Below, piece after piece: positions 9,270-17,778 of a stretch of 64,000 bases of DNA. Each line of letters starts with the position of its first letter. The stretch's first letter is position 1. Source of the DNA: an uncultured Muribaculaceae bacterium (GTDB lineage: Bacteria > Bacteroidota > Bacteroidia > Bacteroidales > Muribaculaceae); NCBI GenBank assembly GCA_934663645.1, contig CAKUKR010000002.1, forward strand, positions 6,647-70,646. The letters are read 5' to 3'. A program made the translations under genes and the position numbers. The notes below the pieces were generated by a model. The model was not told the origin of the DNA. It saw nothing but the letters and a program-made list of their open reading frames with translations, and did not search any database.

Positions 9270-10304
9270 ATGACTATGAAACTGATTACCCGATTTCTGA
9301 TGTGTGCCGCCGTGATGCTGGCAGCCGTTACGTCACCCCTCTCCGCACAAGATGACTTCATCCTCGGCGCAGACATCTCCGGGGTGTCTTACCTCGAGAG
9401 CCAAGGCGCGAAATTCTATGACACCGCCGGCCGCGAGCGCGACCTGTACTTGCTGATGAAAGACTACGGCATCACCGGCGTGCGGCTGCGCGTGTGGGTA
9501 GACCCGACAGACGGCTTCTGCTCGCCAGAGGACGTGCTGCGCATGGCATTGCGTGCCAAGAACGCGGACATGCCCGTTATGGTCGATTTCCACTACTCAG
9601 ACTGGTGGGCAGACCCCGCCAAGCAGAATATCCCCGCACGCTGGCGAGGCATGGGCTACGAGGAGATGCGCGGTGCGCTGCGCGAGCATACCGCCTCGAC
9701 GCTCCAGATGCTCCGCGCCCACGGCGTGGACGTGCGCTGGGTGCAGGTCGGCAACGAGACCACCCACGGCATGCTCTGGGACATGGCGCGTGCCGAGACG
9801 CAGATGCCGCAATACGCCGGGCTTACCGCCGCCGGATATGATGCCGTCAAGAGTGTATACCCCGACGCGGCAGTGATAGTTCACCTCGACAGCGGCTTCG
9901 ACAGCGAGCTGTACAACCGCATATTCGACGGCTTGAAGCGCAACGGCGCGAAATGGGACATGATCGGCATGAGCCTGTACCCATTATGGAGCATGCAGGA
10001 CGGCAGCGTCAGCAGTGCGGAGGAACTGCTGCGCCGCGCCGTGGAGAACATACGCGCCCTGAAAGCGAAATACGGCACTGACATCATGATAGTTGAGACA
10101 GGCGTAGAGGCGAACTCCCCCGAAGAGGGAAAGAAATTCATATCCTCGCTGATAAGCGCAGCCCAGAGCGAATGCAACGGCGCGTGCCGGGGCGTATGGT
10201 ACTGGGCGCCCGAAGCCGACGGCGTGCTGGACGGCTACAAGCTCGGCGCGTTCCGCAACCGCCGCCCCACCGTCATCATGGACGCATTCCGCCAAGCAAA
10301 ATAG
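9270..10304 (+). CDS. Secreted endo-beta-1,4-galactanase, glycoside hydrolase family 53
   Basis: 344 residues with a signal peptide (cleavage after about Ala26). A GH53 TIM barrel follows, starting ILGADISGVSYLE. The general acid/base is Glu163 in VGNE and the nucleophile is Glu276 in VETG. Other family residues are VDFHYSDWWADP and WYWAP near the end. GH53 enzymes cut beta-1,4-galactan side chains of pectin (arabinogalactan I). No SusC/SusD pair is adjacent, so it is not in an obvious utilisation locus. It starts 4 nt after the Sel1 protein gene and may be read through from the porX transcript. Confidence 0.93.
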   Translation: MTMKLITRFLMCAAVMLAAVTSPLSAQDDFILGADISGVSYLESQGAKFYDTAGRERDLYLLMKDYGITGVRLRVWVDPTDGFCSPEDVLRMALRAKNADMPVMVDFHYSDWWADPAKQNIPARWRGMGYEEMRGALREHTASTLQMLRAHGVDVRWVQVGNETTHGMLWDMARAETQMPQYAGLTAAGYDAVKSVYPDAAVIVHLDSGFDSELYNRIFDGLKRNGAKWDMIGMSLYPLWSMQDGSVSSAEELLRRAVENIRALKAKYGTDIMIVETGVEANSPEEGKKFISSLISAAQSECNGACRGVWYWAPEADGVLDGYKLGAFRNRRPTVIMDAFRQAK

Positions 10305-10370
10305 GCACACAATTAAGTAATTATTCCAAACAGCCGTTCAGCGGCAAGGTTGGAGAGTGTGTCAAAATTG

Positions 10371-10507
10371 GCGCAGCCAAAGTAGGGACACGGCGTGCCG
10401 GCAAATTAGGGACACGGCGTGCCGTGTCCGCAACCAAGTCATTGCAAATCAAATAATTACACCACCATTCTTCGGACACGGCACGCCGTGTCCCTACTTG
10501 GCTGCGC
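10371..10507. repeat. Long inverted repeat with GGGACACGGCGTGCC palindromes
   Basis: The left arm (10371-10400) and right arm (10479-10507) are reverse complements apart from one missing base. Each contains GTAGGGACACGGCGTGCCG or its complement. A second direct copy of AGGGACACGGCGTGCCG lies between them and runs on into GTGTCC, which is self-complementary. A related degenerate copy lies at 57878. This looks like a REP/palindromic-unit family. Confidence 0.85.
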
Positions 10508-10626
10508 ATAAACGAGAGGGTGTGTCAAATTAAGCACACCCACCTACCCTGCTGTGCGAAAACACGCACCTCAAGCGTTAATTGTGGCGTTAAAATTTAA
10601 CATCGAGGTTAAAGTCAGGCTTCGGC

Positions 10627-10657
10627 TTGGATATTTAGACATAGTGAACTAACTTTG
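10627..10657 (+). promoter_or_regulatory. Promoter of betagamma-crystallin lipoprotein gene
   Basis: TTG (10627-10629), exactly 20 nt, then TAACTTTG (10650-10657). It predicts a leader of about 65 nt before the ATG at 10730. Confidence 0.75.
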
Positions 10658-10729
10658 CACTCACAAACAATGTGTCCTAAACCTTCAGGCCAACGACACC
10701 AATAACTAAACAACCAACAACCACGTATT

Positions 10730-11533
10730 ATGAAGAAAATCTTCAGCGCGGGTACAGCCCTGCTCATCGGACTGTTCGCAGTCGGGGTTTCATCATGCAG
10801 CAATGACGACATGCCGGCTCGCGTGAACGAAAACACAGCCAAATTGGCTCCAGAAGAGTATCTTACCATTTCCTACAATGGCAAGAAGTATGCAAACGTG
10901 CCCACTGCATACGACGAGAACGGAGACTTCGTGTTCCTCGACACCGAGTTCTCCGAAATCTACAACAAGGAACTCAAGAACTGCTTCTCGATGTCGGTCA
11001 ACCTCATTGACGACAACACAATCGAGATGTACAAGAGCCTCGAGGAAAACCTGACCAGCAAAGAAATCTCAGCCCAGAATCTTGCAGAACAGTCTGCTCA
11101 AATCACTCGTGCGGTTGCAAACCCGACATTGCCCTATATCGGATTGGTCTACCTGTATGACGACAAAAAATTCAATGACAGACACTTCGATTTCGGCATA
11201 CTTCCAGGCGAAAGCCACATAGAAGAAGGGAATCTCAACAACCCCTACAAGTTCAATGACAAATGTTCTTCACTGAAAGTGGACAACAAATTGCCCAACG
11301 ATGCAAATCAAGTATTCGATTTCGGCTCATACACTCTCAAATACACAGAGGTATCATTGGTGTTCATTGGATATGACGACAAATGGTTCTCAGACAGAAC
11401 ATTCACTGTAATTGCCAATGCCAATGTCCTGCGCGAATTCAAGGAACTGAAGAATTTCAATGACAAGATGAGTTCATTCAAGCTATTCTTTTGCCAGAAA
11501 GGGAAATATGTAGTTGAAGGCGCATCTAAATAA
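10730..11533 (+). CDS. Lipoprotein with two betagamma-crystallin-like Greek-key motifs
   Basis: 267 residues with lipobox SSC (Cys23), so an envelope lipoprotein. The first 130 residues are not recognised. The C-terminal half has two copies of one pattern: LVYLYDDKKFNDRHFDF then FNDKCSSLKV, and LVFIGYDDKWFSDRTFTV then FNDKMSSFKLFF. The paired aromatic strand plus (N/D)(N/D)xx(S/T)S is the calcium-binding signature of betagamma-crystallin domains, here NDKCSS and NDKMSS. Both copies together would make one complete domain. This is my reading of motifs and no search was run. It heads a probable four-gene cassette with the next lipoprotein, a TonB receptor and a DUF4249 protein. Confidence 0.75.
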   Translation: MKKIFSAGTALLIGLFAVGVSSCSNDDMPARVNENTAKLAPEEYLTISYNGKKYANVPTAYDENGDFVFLDTEFSEIYNKELKNCFSMSVNLIDDNTIEMYKSLEENLTSKEISAQNLAEQSAQITRAVANPTLPYIGLVYLYDDKKFNDRHFDFGILPGESHIEEGNLNNPYKFNDKCSSLKVDNKLPNDANQVFDFGSYTLKYTEVSLVFIGYDDKWFSDRTFTVIANANVLREFKELKNFNDKMSSFKLFFCQKGKYVVEGASK

Positions 11534-11612
11534 GACTAACTGACAGGAATACACAGAGTACACTTGTCTCGACAGGACAAGTGTACCCTGTACAATAAAT
11601 TCAAACAAGACT

Positions 11613-12032
11613 ATGGGAAAACTGCAATATTCACTTTGCGCTGTGTTCGCAGCACTATTGTTCATATCCTGTGACGACAAATATGAAGCCCCGGGAGTTA
11701 TAACACCCCATAGCGGGCCGCGCGACTGGACTTACGACAGCAACCATTCGACAGTTTACATAGACGGAGTTGAAAATGCATCAGTATCTGAAATACGGGT
11801 TACTTCCAAACTTATCAATCTCGACGAAAAGAGGTACAGCAGCACTCTCAAGATAAAGGGGCTTAAGAAGAAAAAGAAAGTTACAGACGTAGTAGTTGAA
11901 TATGTTCCTGACACATTTGAAGGCGTATTCGAGATGGATGGTACAACATACGATGTAACGGGTGAATTTATTGGGAGTCCATTTATTCCTGATGAAGCGA
12001 AGATAGTGGTAAACTTCACATCGAGGAAATGA
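11613..12032 (+). CDS. Small uncharacterised lipoprotein upstream of TonB receptor
   Basis: 139 residues with lipobox LFISC (Cys20) and a beta-rich body I do not recognise. A Lys-rich stretch (KIKGLKKKKKV) lies mid-protein. The composition is more A/T-rich than the flanking genes, which hints at separate acquisition. Its stop overlaps the start of the TonB receptor (ATGATG), so the two are translationally coupled. A surface or periplasmic accessory role for the receptor is inferred from position only. Confidence 0.75.
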   Translation: MGKLQYSLCAVFAALLFISCDDKYEAPGVITPHSGPRDWTYDSNHSTVYIDGVENASVSEIRVTSKLINLDEKRYSSTLKIKGLKKKKKVTDVVVEYVPDTFEGVFEMDGTTYDVTGEFIGSPFIPDEAKIVVNFTSRK

Positions 12033-14290
12033 TGAAAAGCATACTTGCGGCGGGGGCTTTCGCGGCATTGGCGGCTGTCCCTGCCTTTGCGCAAACGACC
12101 TCTGACTCCGTGCCGACACAGACGCTCGACGAGGTCATAGTCACGGCAAGCGACGCGCAGCGCAACCTGAAAGCGGCGGAAATGGGCCGCCACGTGATAA
12201 GCGGCGACGTTATCCTGAAGCTGCCGGTGCTGTTCGGCGAGCCTGATGTGGTCAAGACCTTGCAGACGCTCCCGGGCGTGGCGCAGGGTGTCGAGGGCTT
12301 CGCCGGGCTTTATGTACACGGCGGCGACAATGACCAGAACCTGTTCCTGTACAACGGCCTGCCGCTGTACCATGTCAGCCATGTCGGAGGCATCTTCTCG
12401 TCGTTCAACGTATCGACCATCCACAACGTCGATTTCTTCAAGTCTGCATTCCCGGCACGCTACGGCGGACGCATCTCCAGCATCACCGACATCAAGATGA
12501 AAGCACCTGACTTCGAGCGGTTCACCGGCAAGTTCACCGTGGGGCTGCTCGCGGCAAACGGCTACATCTCCGGGCCGATAGTCCGCGACAAGCTCGCTTT
12601 CAGCGCGGCAGTGCGCCGCTCGTGGATAGACATCGTGGGGCTGCCGGCTCTTGCCATTTTCAATGCAATTCAGCACAAGGACGGCAAGAAGACCATTGCC
12701 GGCTATAACTTCATGGACTTCAACGCCCGCTTGGACTGGAAGGTCGGCGACGGCAAGATATACGCGATAGGATATTACGGCCGCGACTACCTCAAGATAG
12801 GCGACCGCAAGTTTGAGACCGACGACAGCGGTTATTCATACTATCCCAACCCCGACGGCACATCCATGGCAGTCGAAGAAGACACGAAATTCTTTGACGA
12901 GAACACCAACCGCCTCGTGTGGGGCAACTGGGGCGTGTCGCTCAATGCCGACTACCGCCTCGGCGGCGGCATGCTGACCGGCTCGGTGTACTATACGCGC
13001 TATTTCTCAAGTTACCGCCAGAAGCAGGAGCATCAGAACGACCTTTCCGACCCCTCGACATACGGCTACTCCATCAACGGCACGAAAAACTCAATCGCCG
13101 ACATCGGCGTTAACGCGCAGTATATGCAGCAGTTCGGGCTGGTCTACCTGCTCAAGCTCGGCGCAGGGTATGTCCACCACAACTACCATCCCGACGGCAT
13201 CGAGAATGAGTATCGCGACGCTGACAGCTACCGCAACGACAACAACGGCAACCCGCAGGTGCGGTCAAATGAGGTGTTCGCATACGTTGACAACCTGTTC
13301 AACTTCGGCGAGTGGGCATCGCTCGATGCCGGGCTGCGCTTCGTAAGCCACCGCATCGGGGGACGCTCCTTCCCGCGCCTCGAGCCGAGGGCTTCAGTGC
13401 GCGTCAACGTGACCGAGGACTACAGCATCAAGGCCTCGTATGCCCGCATCAACCAGTATGTGCAGCAGGTGTCGAGCAACTACATAAGCCTCCCAACCGA
13501 CCTGTGGCAGCCTGTGGGCAAAGGACTCGAGCCGCTGGGCAGCGACCAGTATTCCGTGGGCGTATACGGCAACCTTCCACGCGAGATGTTCTTCTCCGTC
13601 GAGGGGTGGTACAAGCAGATGCGCAACCTGGTGGAATACCGCGAGGGCATCTCCTCAATCGACCCTAAGCTCGACTGGGACGACAAGATCACTGGCGGCA
13701 AGGGGTGGGCTTACGGCGTTGACCTGAGCGTGACCAAGGAGTTCGGCAAGGTGAGGGGCACTGTCAGCTACGGCCTGATGTGGAACTGGCGCAAGTTTGA
13801 GAAGCTGAATGGCGGGCTGAAATTCCCTGCCAAGTTTGACAACCGCCACAAGATAAACATCAACGCCACCTACCGTCTGAACGAAAAGATCGAGTTCAAT
13901 GCCGGGTGGACATTCATGACCGGCAACCGCATGACCGTCGCGCTCTACAACTATGACGAGCCAGGCGACTTCTTTCCCGACGCACCGACCACCGGCACCG
14001 GTCCCAATGAGTCTGACAGTTCACTGACCGAGGGAATAGGCTACTATTCGGGGCGCAACAATGTGCGGTTGCCAGCATACCAGCGGCTCGACATCGGCAT
14101 GAGCCTCTACAAGAAGCTCAAGAACGGACACCGCTCTATATGGAACTTCAGCCTCTACAACGCCTATTGCTACATGAACGCGATGACGATAAAAAAAGAG
14201 GACACGGGGTATGGCACGATTGACCGCAATTTCCGCAAGCTGTGCCTGCTGCCCGTCATACCCTCCGTTTCATACACATACGAATTCTGA
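12029..14290 (+). CDS. TonB-dependent outer-membrane receptor (DUF4249-partnered type)
   Basis: 753 residues with signal peptide 1-21 and a TonB-box-like segment LDEVIVTAS (33-41). The plug domain (about 50-150) contains VKTLQTLPGV and GLYVHGGDNDQNLFLYNG, followed by a 22-strand-type barrel ending in an aromatic residue (YEF), the usual outer-membrane signal. There is no N-terminal carboxypeptidase-regulatory-like domain and no SusD partner. This form is typically paired with a DUF4249 lipoprotein, which follows here after 4 nt. The substrate is unknown. Either of two adjacent ATGs (12029 or 12032) could be the start. Confidence 0.92.
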   Translation: MMKSILAAGAFAALAAVPAFAQTTSDSVPTQTLDEVIVTASDAQRNLKAAEMGRHVISGDVILKLPVLFGEPDVVKTLQTLPGVAQGVEGFAGLYVHGGDNDQNLFLYNGLPLYHVSHVGGIFSSFNVSTIHNVDFFKSAFPARYGGRISSITDIKMKAPDFERFTGKFTVGLLAANGYISGPIVRDKLAFSAAVRRSWIDIVGLPALAIFNAIQHKDGKKTIAGYNFMDFNARLDWKVGDGKIYAIGYYGRDYLKIGDRKFETDDSGYSYYPNPDGTSMAVEEDTKFFDENTNRLVWGNWGVSLNADYRLGGGMLTGSVYYTRYFSSYRQKQEHQNDLSDPSTYGYSINGTKNSIADIGVNAQYMQQFGLVYLLKLGAGYVHHNYHPDGIENEYRDADSYRNDNNGNPQVRSNEVFAYVDNLFNFGEWASLDAGLRFVSHRIGGRSFPRLEPRASVRVNVTEDYSIKASYARINQYVQQVSSNYISLPTDLWQPVGKGLEPLGSDQYSVGVYGNLPREMFFSVEGWYKQMRNLVEYREGISSIDPKLDWDDKITGGKGWAYGVDLSVTKEFGKVRGTVSYGLMWNWRKFEKLNGGLKFPAKFDNRHKININATYRLNEKIEFNAGWTFMTGNRMTVALYNYDEPGDFFPDAPTTGTGPNESDSSLTEGIGYYSGRNNVRLPAYQRLDIGMSLYKKLKNGHRSIWNFSLYNAYCYMNAMTIKKEDTGYGTIDRNFRKLCLLPVIPSVSYTYEF

Positions 14291-14294
14291 CAAA

Positions 14295-15290
14295 ATGAGA
14301 CACCCGATACCATGCCTCGCCGCTTGCATCGCGCTCATGGCTTTTGCGACAAGCTGCTACCAGGACATAGACCTCGACAAATACAAGGGGCAGGAGGGCG
14401 AGAATATGCTGACCCTCAACTCGATAGTCAACCCGGATTCGACTGTCGCGGTGGCTGCCACGCGCACTTACTTCTATTCAGACGACCACCCAGACCATGA
14501 CTATGTCACTGGCCTCGACATCGCGCTCTACATCAACGGCGAGCCGCGAGGCACATTGACCTACAACGAGAACAGACACCTGTATATGTCTACGGTCAAG
14601 CCCCTCGAGGGTGACGAAGTGGAGTTGCGCACCGTATACGACAGCAAGCCGGTCAGCTGCAAGGGCATAATCCCGCGCAAGATATGCATCGAGAGCATCG
14701 ACGCTTCGGTGCGCGGCCCATTATATGTGTATACCGGCTCCGATTACATAGTCTCATACGAGGTGAAGTTCACCGACCCGGCAGACGAGGAAAACTATTA
14801 TTTCCTGCAATACGACAAGACCAGCCACATGCTCCCGGGGATAACCATGGGGGAGCGTGATTTCACCGACGAGTATGTATTCCAGCAGCTCGCCCGCCGC
14901 ATCAACGCCGTTGTGCCAGGGTGGGAGCCGTACAGCCCAGACGGGTTGCCATTCTCCGACTACGGCATTGACGGGGAAACGCACACCCTCTTGGTGAAGG
15001 AGATTTTACAGACGGACGGGTGGTCTTTTCCGCCCTCCAATACGGAGGTAACGATGCCTCGCAAGTTCATGCTGTACGCCATTTCGCGTGACTACTACGA
15101 ATACCTCGTCAGCGTGCTGTACAACGACCCGCTCTCCGACGGGCTGCACGGCGGCATGGTGGACATAGGCGTGAGCGAGCCGATGAAGTACTACAACAAC
15201 ATCGACGGCGGAGCGGGCGTATTAGGAACATACTCGCTCGACACCAAGGACTTGGACGTAATGCCGCTTCTGCGCCGCTTGCCCGAATAA
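14295..15290 (+). CDS. DUF4249 family lipoprotein, TonB-receptor partner
   Basis: 331 residues counted from ATG 14295, chosen because the signal MRHPIPCLAACIALMAF and lipobox ATSC start there, 4 nt after the receptor stop. The ORF could open further upstream at 14211, but that would overlap the receptor. The DUF4249 pattern is visible in the early strand LTLNSIVNPDSTVAV, followed by paired beta strands. These proteins sit with SusC-like receptors lacking SusD and probably act as surface substrate-capturing subunits. Confidence 0.87.
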   Translation: MRHPIPCLAACIALMAFATSCYQDIDLDKYKGQEGENMLTLNSIVNPDSTVAVAATRTYFYSDDHPDHDYVTGLDIALYINGEPRGTLTYNENRHLYMSTVKPLEGDEVELRTVYDSKPVSCKGIIPRKICIESIDASVRGPLYVYTGSDYIVSYEVKFTDPADEENYYFLQYDKTSHMLPGITMGERDFTDEYVFQQLARRINAVVPGWEPYSPDGLPFSDYGIDGETHTLLVKEILQTDGWSFPPSNTEVTMPRKFMLYAISRDYYEYLVSVLYNDPLSDGLHGGMVDIGVSEPMKYYNNIDGGAGVLGTYSLDTKDLDVMPLLRRLPE

Positions 15291-15297
15291 CCTGCTC

Positions 15298-16761
15298 TCA
15301 CTTGCGGCGTTTAAGGAGGTATGCGCGAGCGTCGGCAACTTCGGGCAAGCGCAATGCGCACGCCAGCGCGACGTATGCCACGGCGGCTACCGCGATGCGC
15401 AGCGCGAGCTGAACGGCAGCCACTTCCGTCACCAGCGACAACCCCCACCCGGCGGTGAGGGCGACGGCGCTCAACGCCAACGCCGGCACCATGTCGGCGA
15501 GCATATACCGCACCGGGCACGAGGTCTTGCGCGAGGTGAGCAGCAGCACATACACCCATGTAATAGCAGAGGCGACCATCTGCCCCCACACCAACGCCTC
15601 GACAGTGCCGATGAATATCGTCACCGCCAACGCCACGAGCATAGCCACGTCCTTGACCGTCTCAACCACCACCAGCGACCCGGCACGACCGGCAGCAAGC
15701 AGGTAATTGTTGTAGGCGGAAATGAAGATGATGAACACGCCGCGCAGCGAGAGTATCTGGAACAGGGGTATGGCATCGTCCCATTTCGTGCCGAACAGCG
15801 TGTGGAACAGCGGCGTGGCTATCATGGCAAGCCCCGCCATGAGCGGCACGACCGTCAGCGCGGCAAACCGGTCAACGCGCCGCATATAGCGCACAAACTC
15901 GGCAGCGTTGTCCTGAAAGCGCGACAGCAGCGGCACGAAAGTGGCGGTGATGATCTGCGACAGCGACGCTGTCCCCATCTTGCTCCACTTGTCGGCCTGT
16001 GTGTACACGCCCAGCATCCCCAGCGACCAACGCCCGATGACGAAGGTGTACAGGTTGAGGAAGAACGTGTTGAGCAGCGAGCTGGAGAACACCCCCATGC
16101 CTACGCGGCGGATGCTGCGCATCGACTCGCGGCTGAACACCCACACGGGCCGCCACCGCACCGCCAGCCACAGCCATGCCGTCTTGACAAAAGCGAGGCT
16201 CACCGTCTGCCACACCAACGCCCACACGCCCCAGCCCGTCACGGCGAGCCAGATGCCCACCGCTCCCGACACGGCAAGCCCGGCGAGGTTGCTCAACGCT
16301 ATCTGGCGCACCTCCATCTGCTTCATCAGGCGGTTGGTCTGCACGATGCCCAGCGCATTGAGGATGAACGACAGGAACATCACACGCGACAGCAGCACAA
16401 GCCGCTCGCTGCGGAAGAAATCGGCTATCAGAGGTGCGGCAAACCACAAAAGCATGTATATCCCCACCGCCACGGCGGTGTTGAACCAGAACACCGTGCT
16501 GTAGTCGCGCTCGTCGGTTTCTTTCTTCTGCAACAGAGCCGCGCCAAAGCCGCTGTCTACAAACACTATGGCGAATGCCTGAAACATCGCTATCACGCCC
16601 GTCAGGCCGTAGTCCTCACGCGAGAGCAGGTTGGCAAGCACAACGCCTATGACCGCGAGCGCCACCTGTTGCGACACACGGTCTATCGTGTTCCATTTCA
16701 GCGTCCGCGCCGTCCGCTGCTTCAGCGACTGGCCGGGCGCGTTGTCCGCATTGCCTTCCAT
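15298..16761 (-). CDS. Polysaccharide flippase, MOP/Wzx superfamily
   Basis: 487 residues with about 12-14 transmembrane segments. The N-terminus, KWNTIDRVSQQVALAVIGVVLANLL then EDYGLTG, is characteristic of the O-antigen/teichoic acid flippase family (PST group). It probably flips lipid-linked sugar units across the inner membrane. ATG 16761 is preferred over an in-frame ATG at 16812 because a perfect promoter (16799-16769) lies between them and would make the upstream codons untranscribed. No glycosyltransferases are adjacent, so it stands alone. It converges on the DUF4249 gene, with 7 nt between the two stops. Confidence 0.9.
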   Translation of the reverse strand: MEGNADNAPGQSLKQRTARTLKWNTIDRVSQQVALAVIGVVLANLLSREDYGLTGVIAMFQAFAIVFVDSGFGAALLQKKETDERDYSTVFWFNTAVAVGIYMLLWFAAPLIADFFRSERLVLLSRVMFLSFILNALGIVQTNRLMKQMEVRQIALSNLAGLAVSGAVGIWLAVTGWGVWALVWQTVSLAFVKTAWLWLAVRWRPVWVFSRESMRSIRRVGMGVFSSSLLNTFFLNLYTFVIGRWSLGMLGVYTQADKWSKMGTASLSQIITATFVPLLSRFQDNAAEFVRYMRRVDRFAALTVVPLMAGLAMIATPLFHTLFGTKWDDAIPLFQILSLRGVFIIFISAYNNYLLAAGRAGSLVVVETVKDVAMLVALAVTIFIGTVEALVWGQMVASAITWVYVLLLTSRKTSCPVRYMLADMVPALALSAVALTAGWGLSLVTEVAAVQLALRIAVAAVAYVALACALRLPEVADARAYLLKRRK

Positions 16762-16768
16762 TGCAGTG

Positions 16769-16799
16769 CAAATATAGCGAATTGCCCCCGAACCGCCAA
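16769..16799 (-). promoter_or_regulatory. Promoter of flippase gene, very close to start codon
   Basis: On the minus strand: TTG (16799-16797), 20 nt, TATATTTG (16776-16769). The ATG begins only 7 nt after the -7 box, so the mRNA should have almost no leader. Confidence 0.75.
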
Positions 16800-16829
16800 C
16801 ATTTTCCGCCACAGCCAGCCGCGCATCTT

Positions 16830-16908
16830 CGGAAAACGCACCTTTTCACCCCTTCAAAATCGCGGAAAACGCACCTTTTTGAGGGTCATTTTTCGCGGAA
16901 AACGCACC
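16830..16908. repeat. Three copies of CGGAAAACGCACC at exact 33-nt spacing
   Basis: Copies at 16830-16842, 16863-16875 and 16896-16908. The 13-mer is perfect in all three, and the intervening 20 nt differ. In one frame it encodes an 11-residue period (GKRTF), but no start or signal supports a gene. The rest of 16762-17183 holds the nonamer repeat at 16989 and the promoter at 17147. Confidence 0.85.
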
Positions 16909-16988
16909 AGTCCAAATAAAGCCGCTGATTTACAACAATATGGCAATCCACCCAAAACTCGGTCCTCCGATTGGCTCTAAAAAGTAAT

Positions 16989-17015
16989 CTCAGAGAACTC
17001 TGAGAACTCTGACAA
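16989..17015. repeat. Three 9-nt repeats CTCAGAGAA/CTCTGAGAA/CTCTGACAA
   Basis: Three consecutive nonamers with palindromic CTCAGAG/CTCTGAG cores. This is one of five intergenic loci with the same 9-nt period. Confidence 0.7.
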
Positions 17016-17146
17016 TCCACCCCAAGCGGCAATGCATTGCTGAGCGGACGCACACAGAGAGAGAGTCCCTACATTTCAGGGTATTTATGGGAGAAACAGG
17101 GGTGCATTTTCGGACGCGGAAATTTTTCAGTTTCGGCGAAAGGCAG

Positions 17147-17154
17147 TAATTTTG
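17147..17154 (+). promoter_or_regulatory. Probable -7 box TAATTTTG of lipoprotein gene
   Basis: TAATTTTG lies 30 nt before the ATG at 17184. The -33 region is T-rich without a clean TTG. Confidence 0.5.
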
Positions 17155-17183
17155 CACAGCGAATTTAACGGCGATAACAAGGG

Positions 17184-17753
17184 ATGTTAACGGCAAATTC
17201 CATACGTCTGAAGATGCAAGCCAGTGCTGCGGCATATATGCCGGCAGCGGCGTTGGCGTGCCTTGTCCTGACAGCCTCGTGCGGACGGGGCGACAGACAC
17301 GTGCAGGACAGCAAAGTCCATGAAGTGAAGCCCTTTCATGCAGACAATGACATAGGCATGACGGTGCGCAGTCTGACAGACGCGCTGCGTGTGGGCGAGC
17401 CTTTCGACTCGTCGGCATACGATTTCACCGGCATACTCACCGACGGCGTGGGCGCGCCGCTGTACATCGACTCGATGAGCAACCCGGGGACATGGCGCGT
17501 GCGTATTGCCGCGCCGACACGCGCCGAAATCACCAACCTGCACGGCGGCGACCTGGTGGGCAATGACCTGGTAGGCTACCTGTCGTATTGCCTCGACCTG
17601 AAACGCGAGCGCATGGTGAGCCATCACCGCAGCGAGAGCAGCGAGGAGCGCGTATACCGCACAGACCACGGCTACATCACCTTTGAGGGGATGGGCGACG
17701 AGGGGCTGGAGGGATGCCGCATAGTCATCTCGATCTCAGACACCATATACTGA
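17184..17753 (+). CDS. Uncharacterised lipoprotein
   Basis: 189 residues if read from ATG 17184. An internal ATG ten codons later (17214) is also possible and gives a shorter signal peptide. The lipobox is LTASC, so this is an envelope lipoprotein. The mature part is mixed alpha/beta with a Gly/Asp-rich stretch (NLHGGDLVGNDLVGY). I do not recognise a family. It is transcribed alone and converges on aroB, with 25 nt between them. Confidence 0.75.
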   Translation: MLTANSIRLKMQASAAAYMPAAALACLVLTASCGRGDRHVQDSKVHEVKPFHADNDIGMTVRSLTDALRVGEPFDSSAYDFTGILTDGVGAPLYIDSMSNPGTWRVRIAAPTRAEITNLHGGDLVGNDLVGYLSYCLDLKRERMVSHHRSESSEERVYRTDHGYITFEGMGDEGLEGCRIVISISDTIY

Positions 17754-17778
17754 CACGCCCACCCTACGCGCCTGACGG

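Larger units (their letters stand above)
10305..10729. other. Intergenic region with repeats and promoter, no gene
   Basis: No credible coding region. It holds the inverted-repeat element at 10371-10507, a nearby direct repeat related to GAGAGTGTGTCAAA (about 10353 and 10514), and the promoter of the next gene. Confidence 0.7.

Noticed and set aside
14211-14294. Extended N-terminus for the DUF4249 protein
   Set aside because: It would overlap the TonB receptor by 80 nt, and the lipoprotein signal starts at ATG 14295.
16830-16908. Possible CRISPR mini-array (13-nt repeats, 20-nt spacers)
   Set aside because: The repeats are too short, there is no leader and no cas gene, and the fixed 33-nt period suits phased sites or coding repeats better.
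15802-16980. 392-codon open frame on the plus strand
   Set aside because: Antisense to the flippase gene, with composition dominated by His/Arg/Pro and no recognisable motif. Its end translates the 33-nt repeats as a GKRTF period, which is not evidence of a gene.
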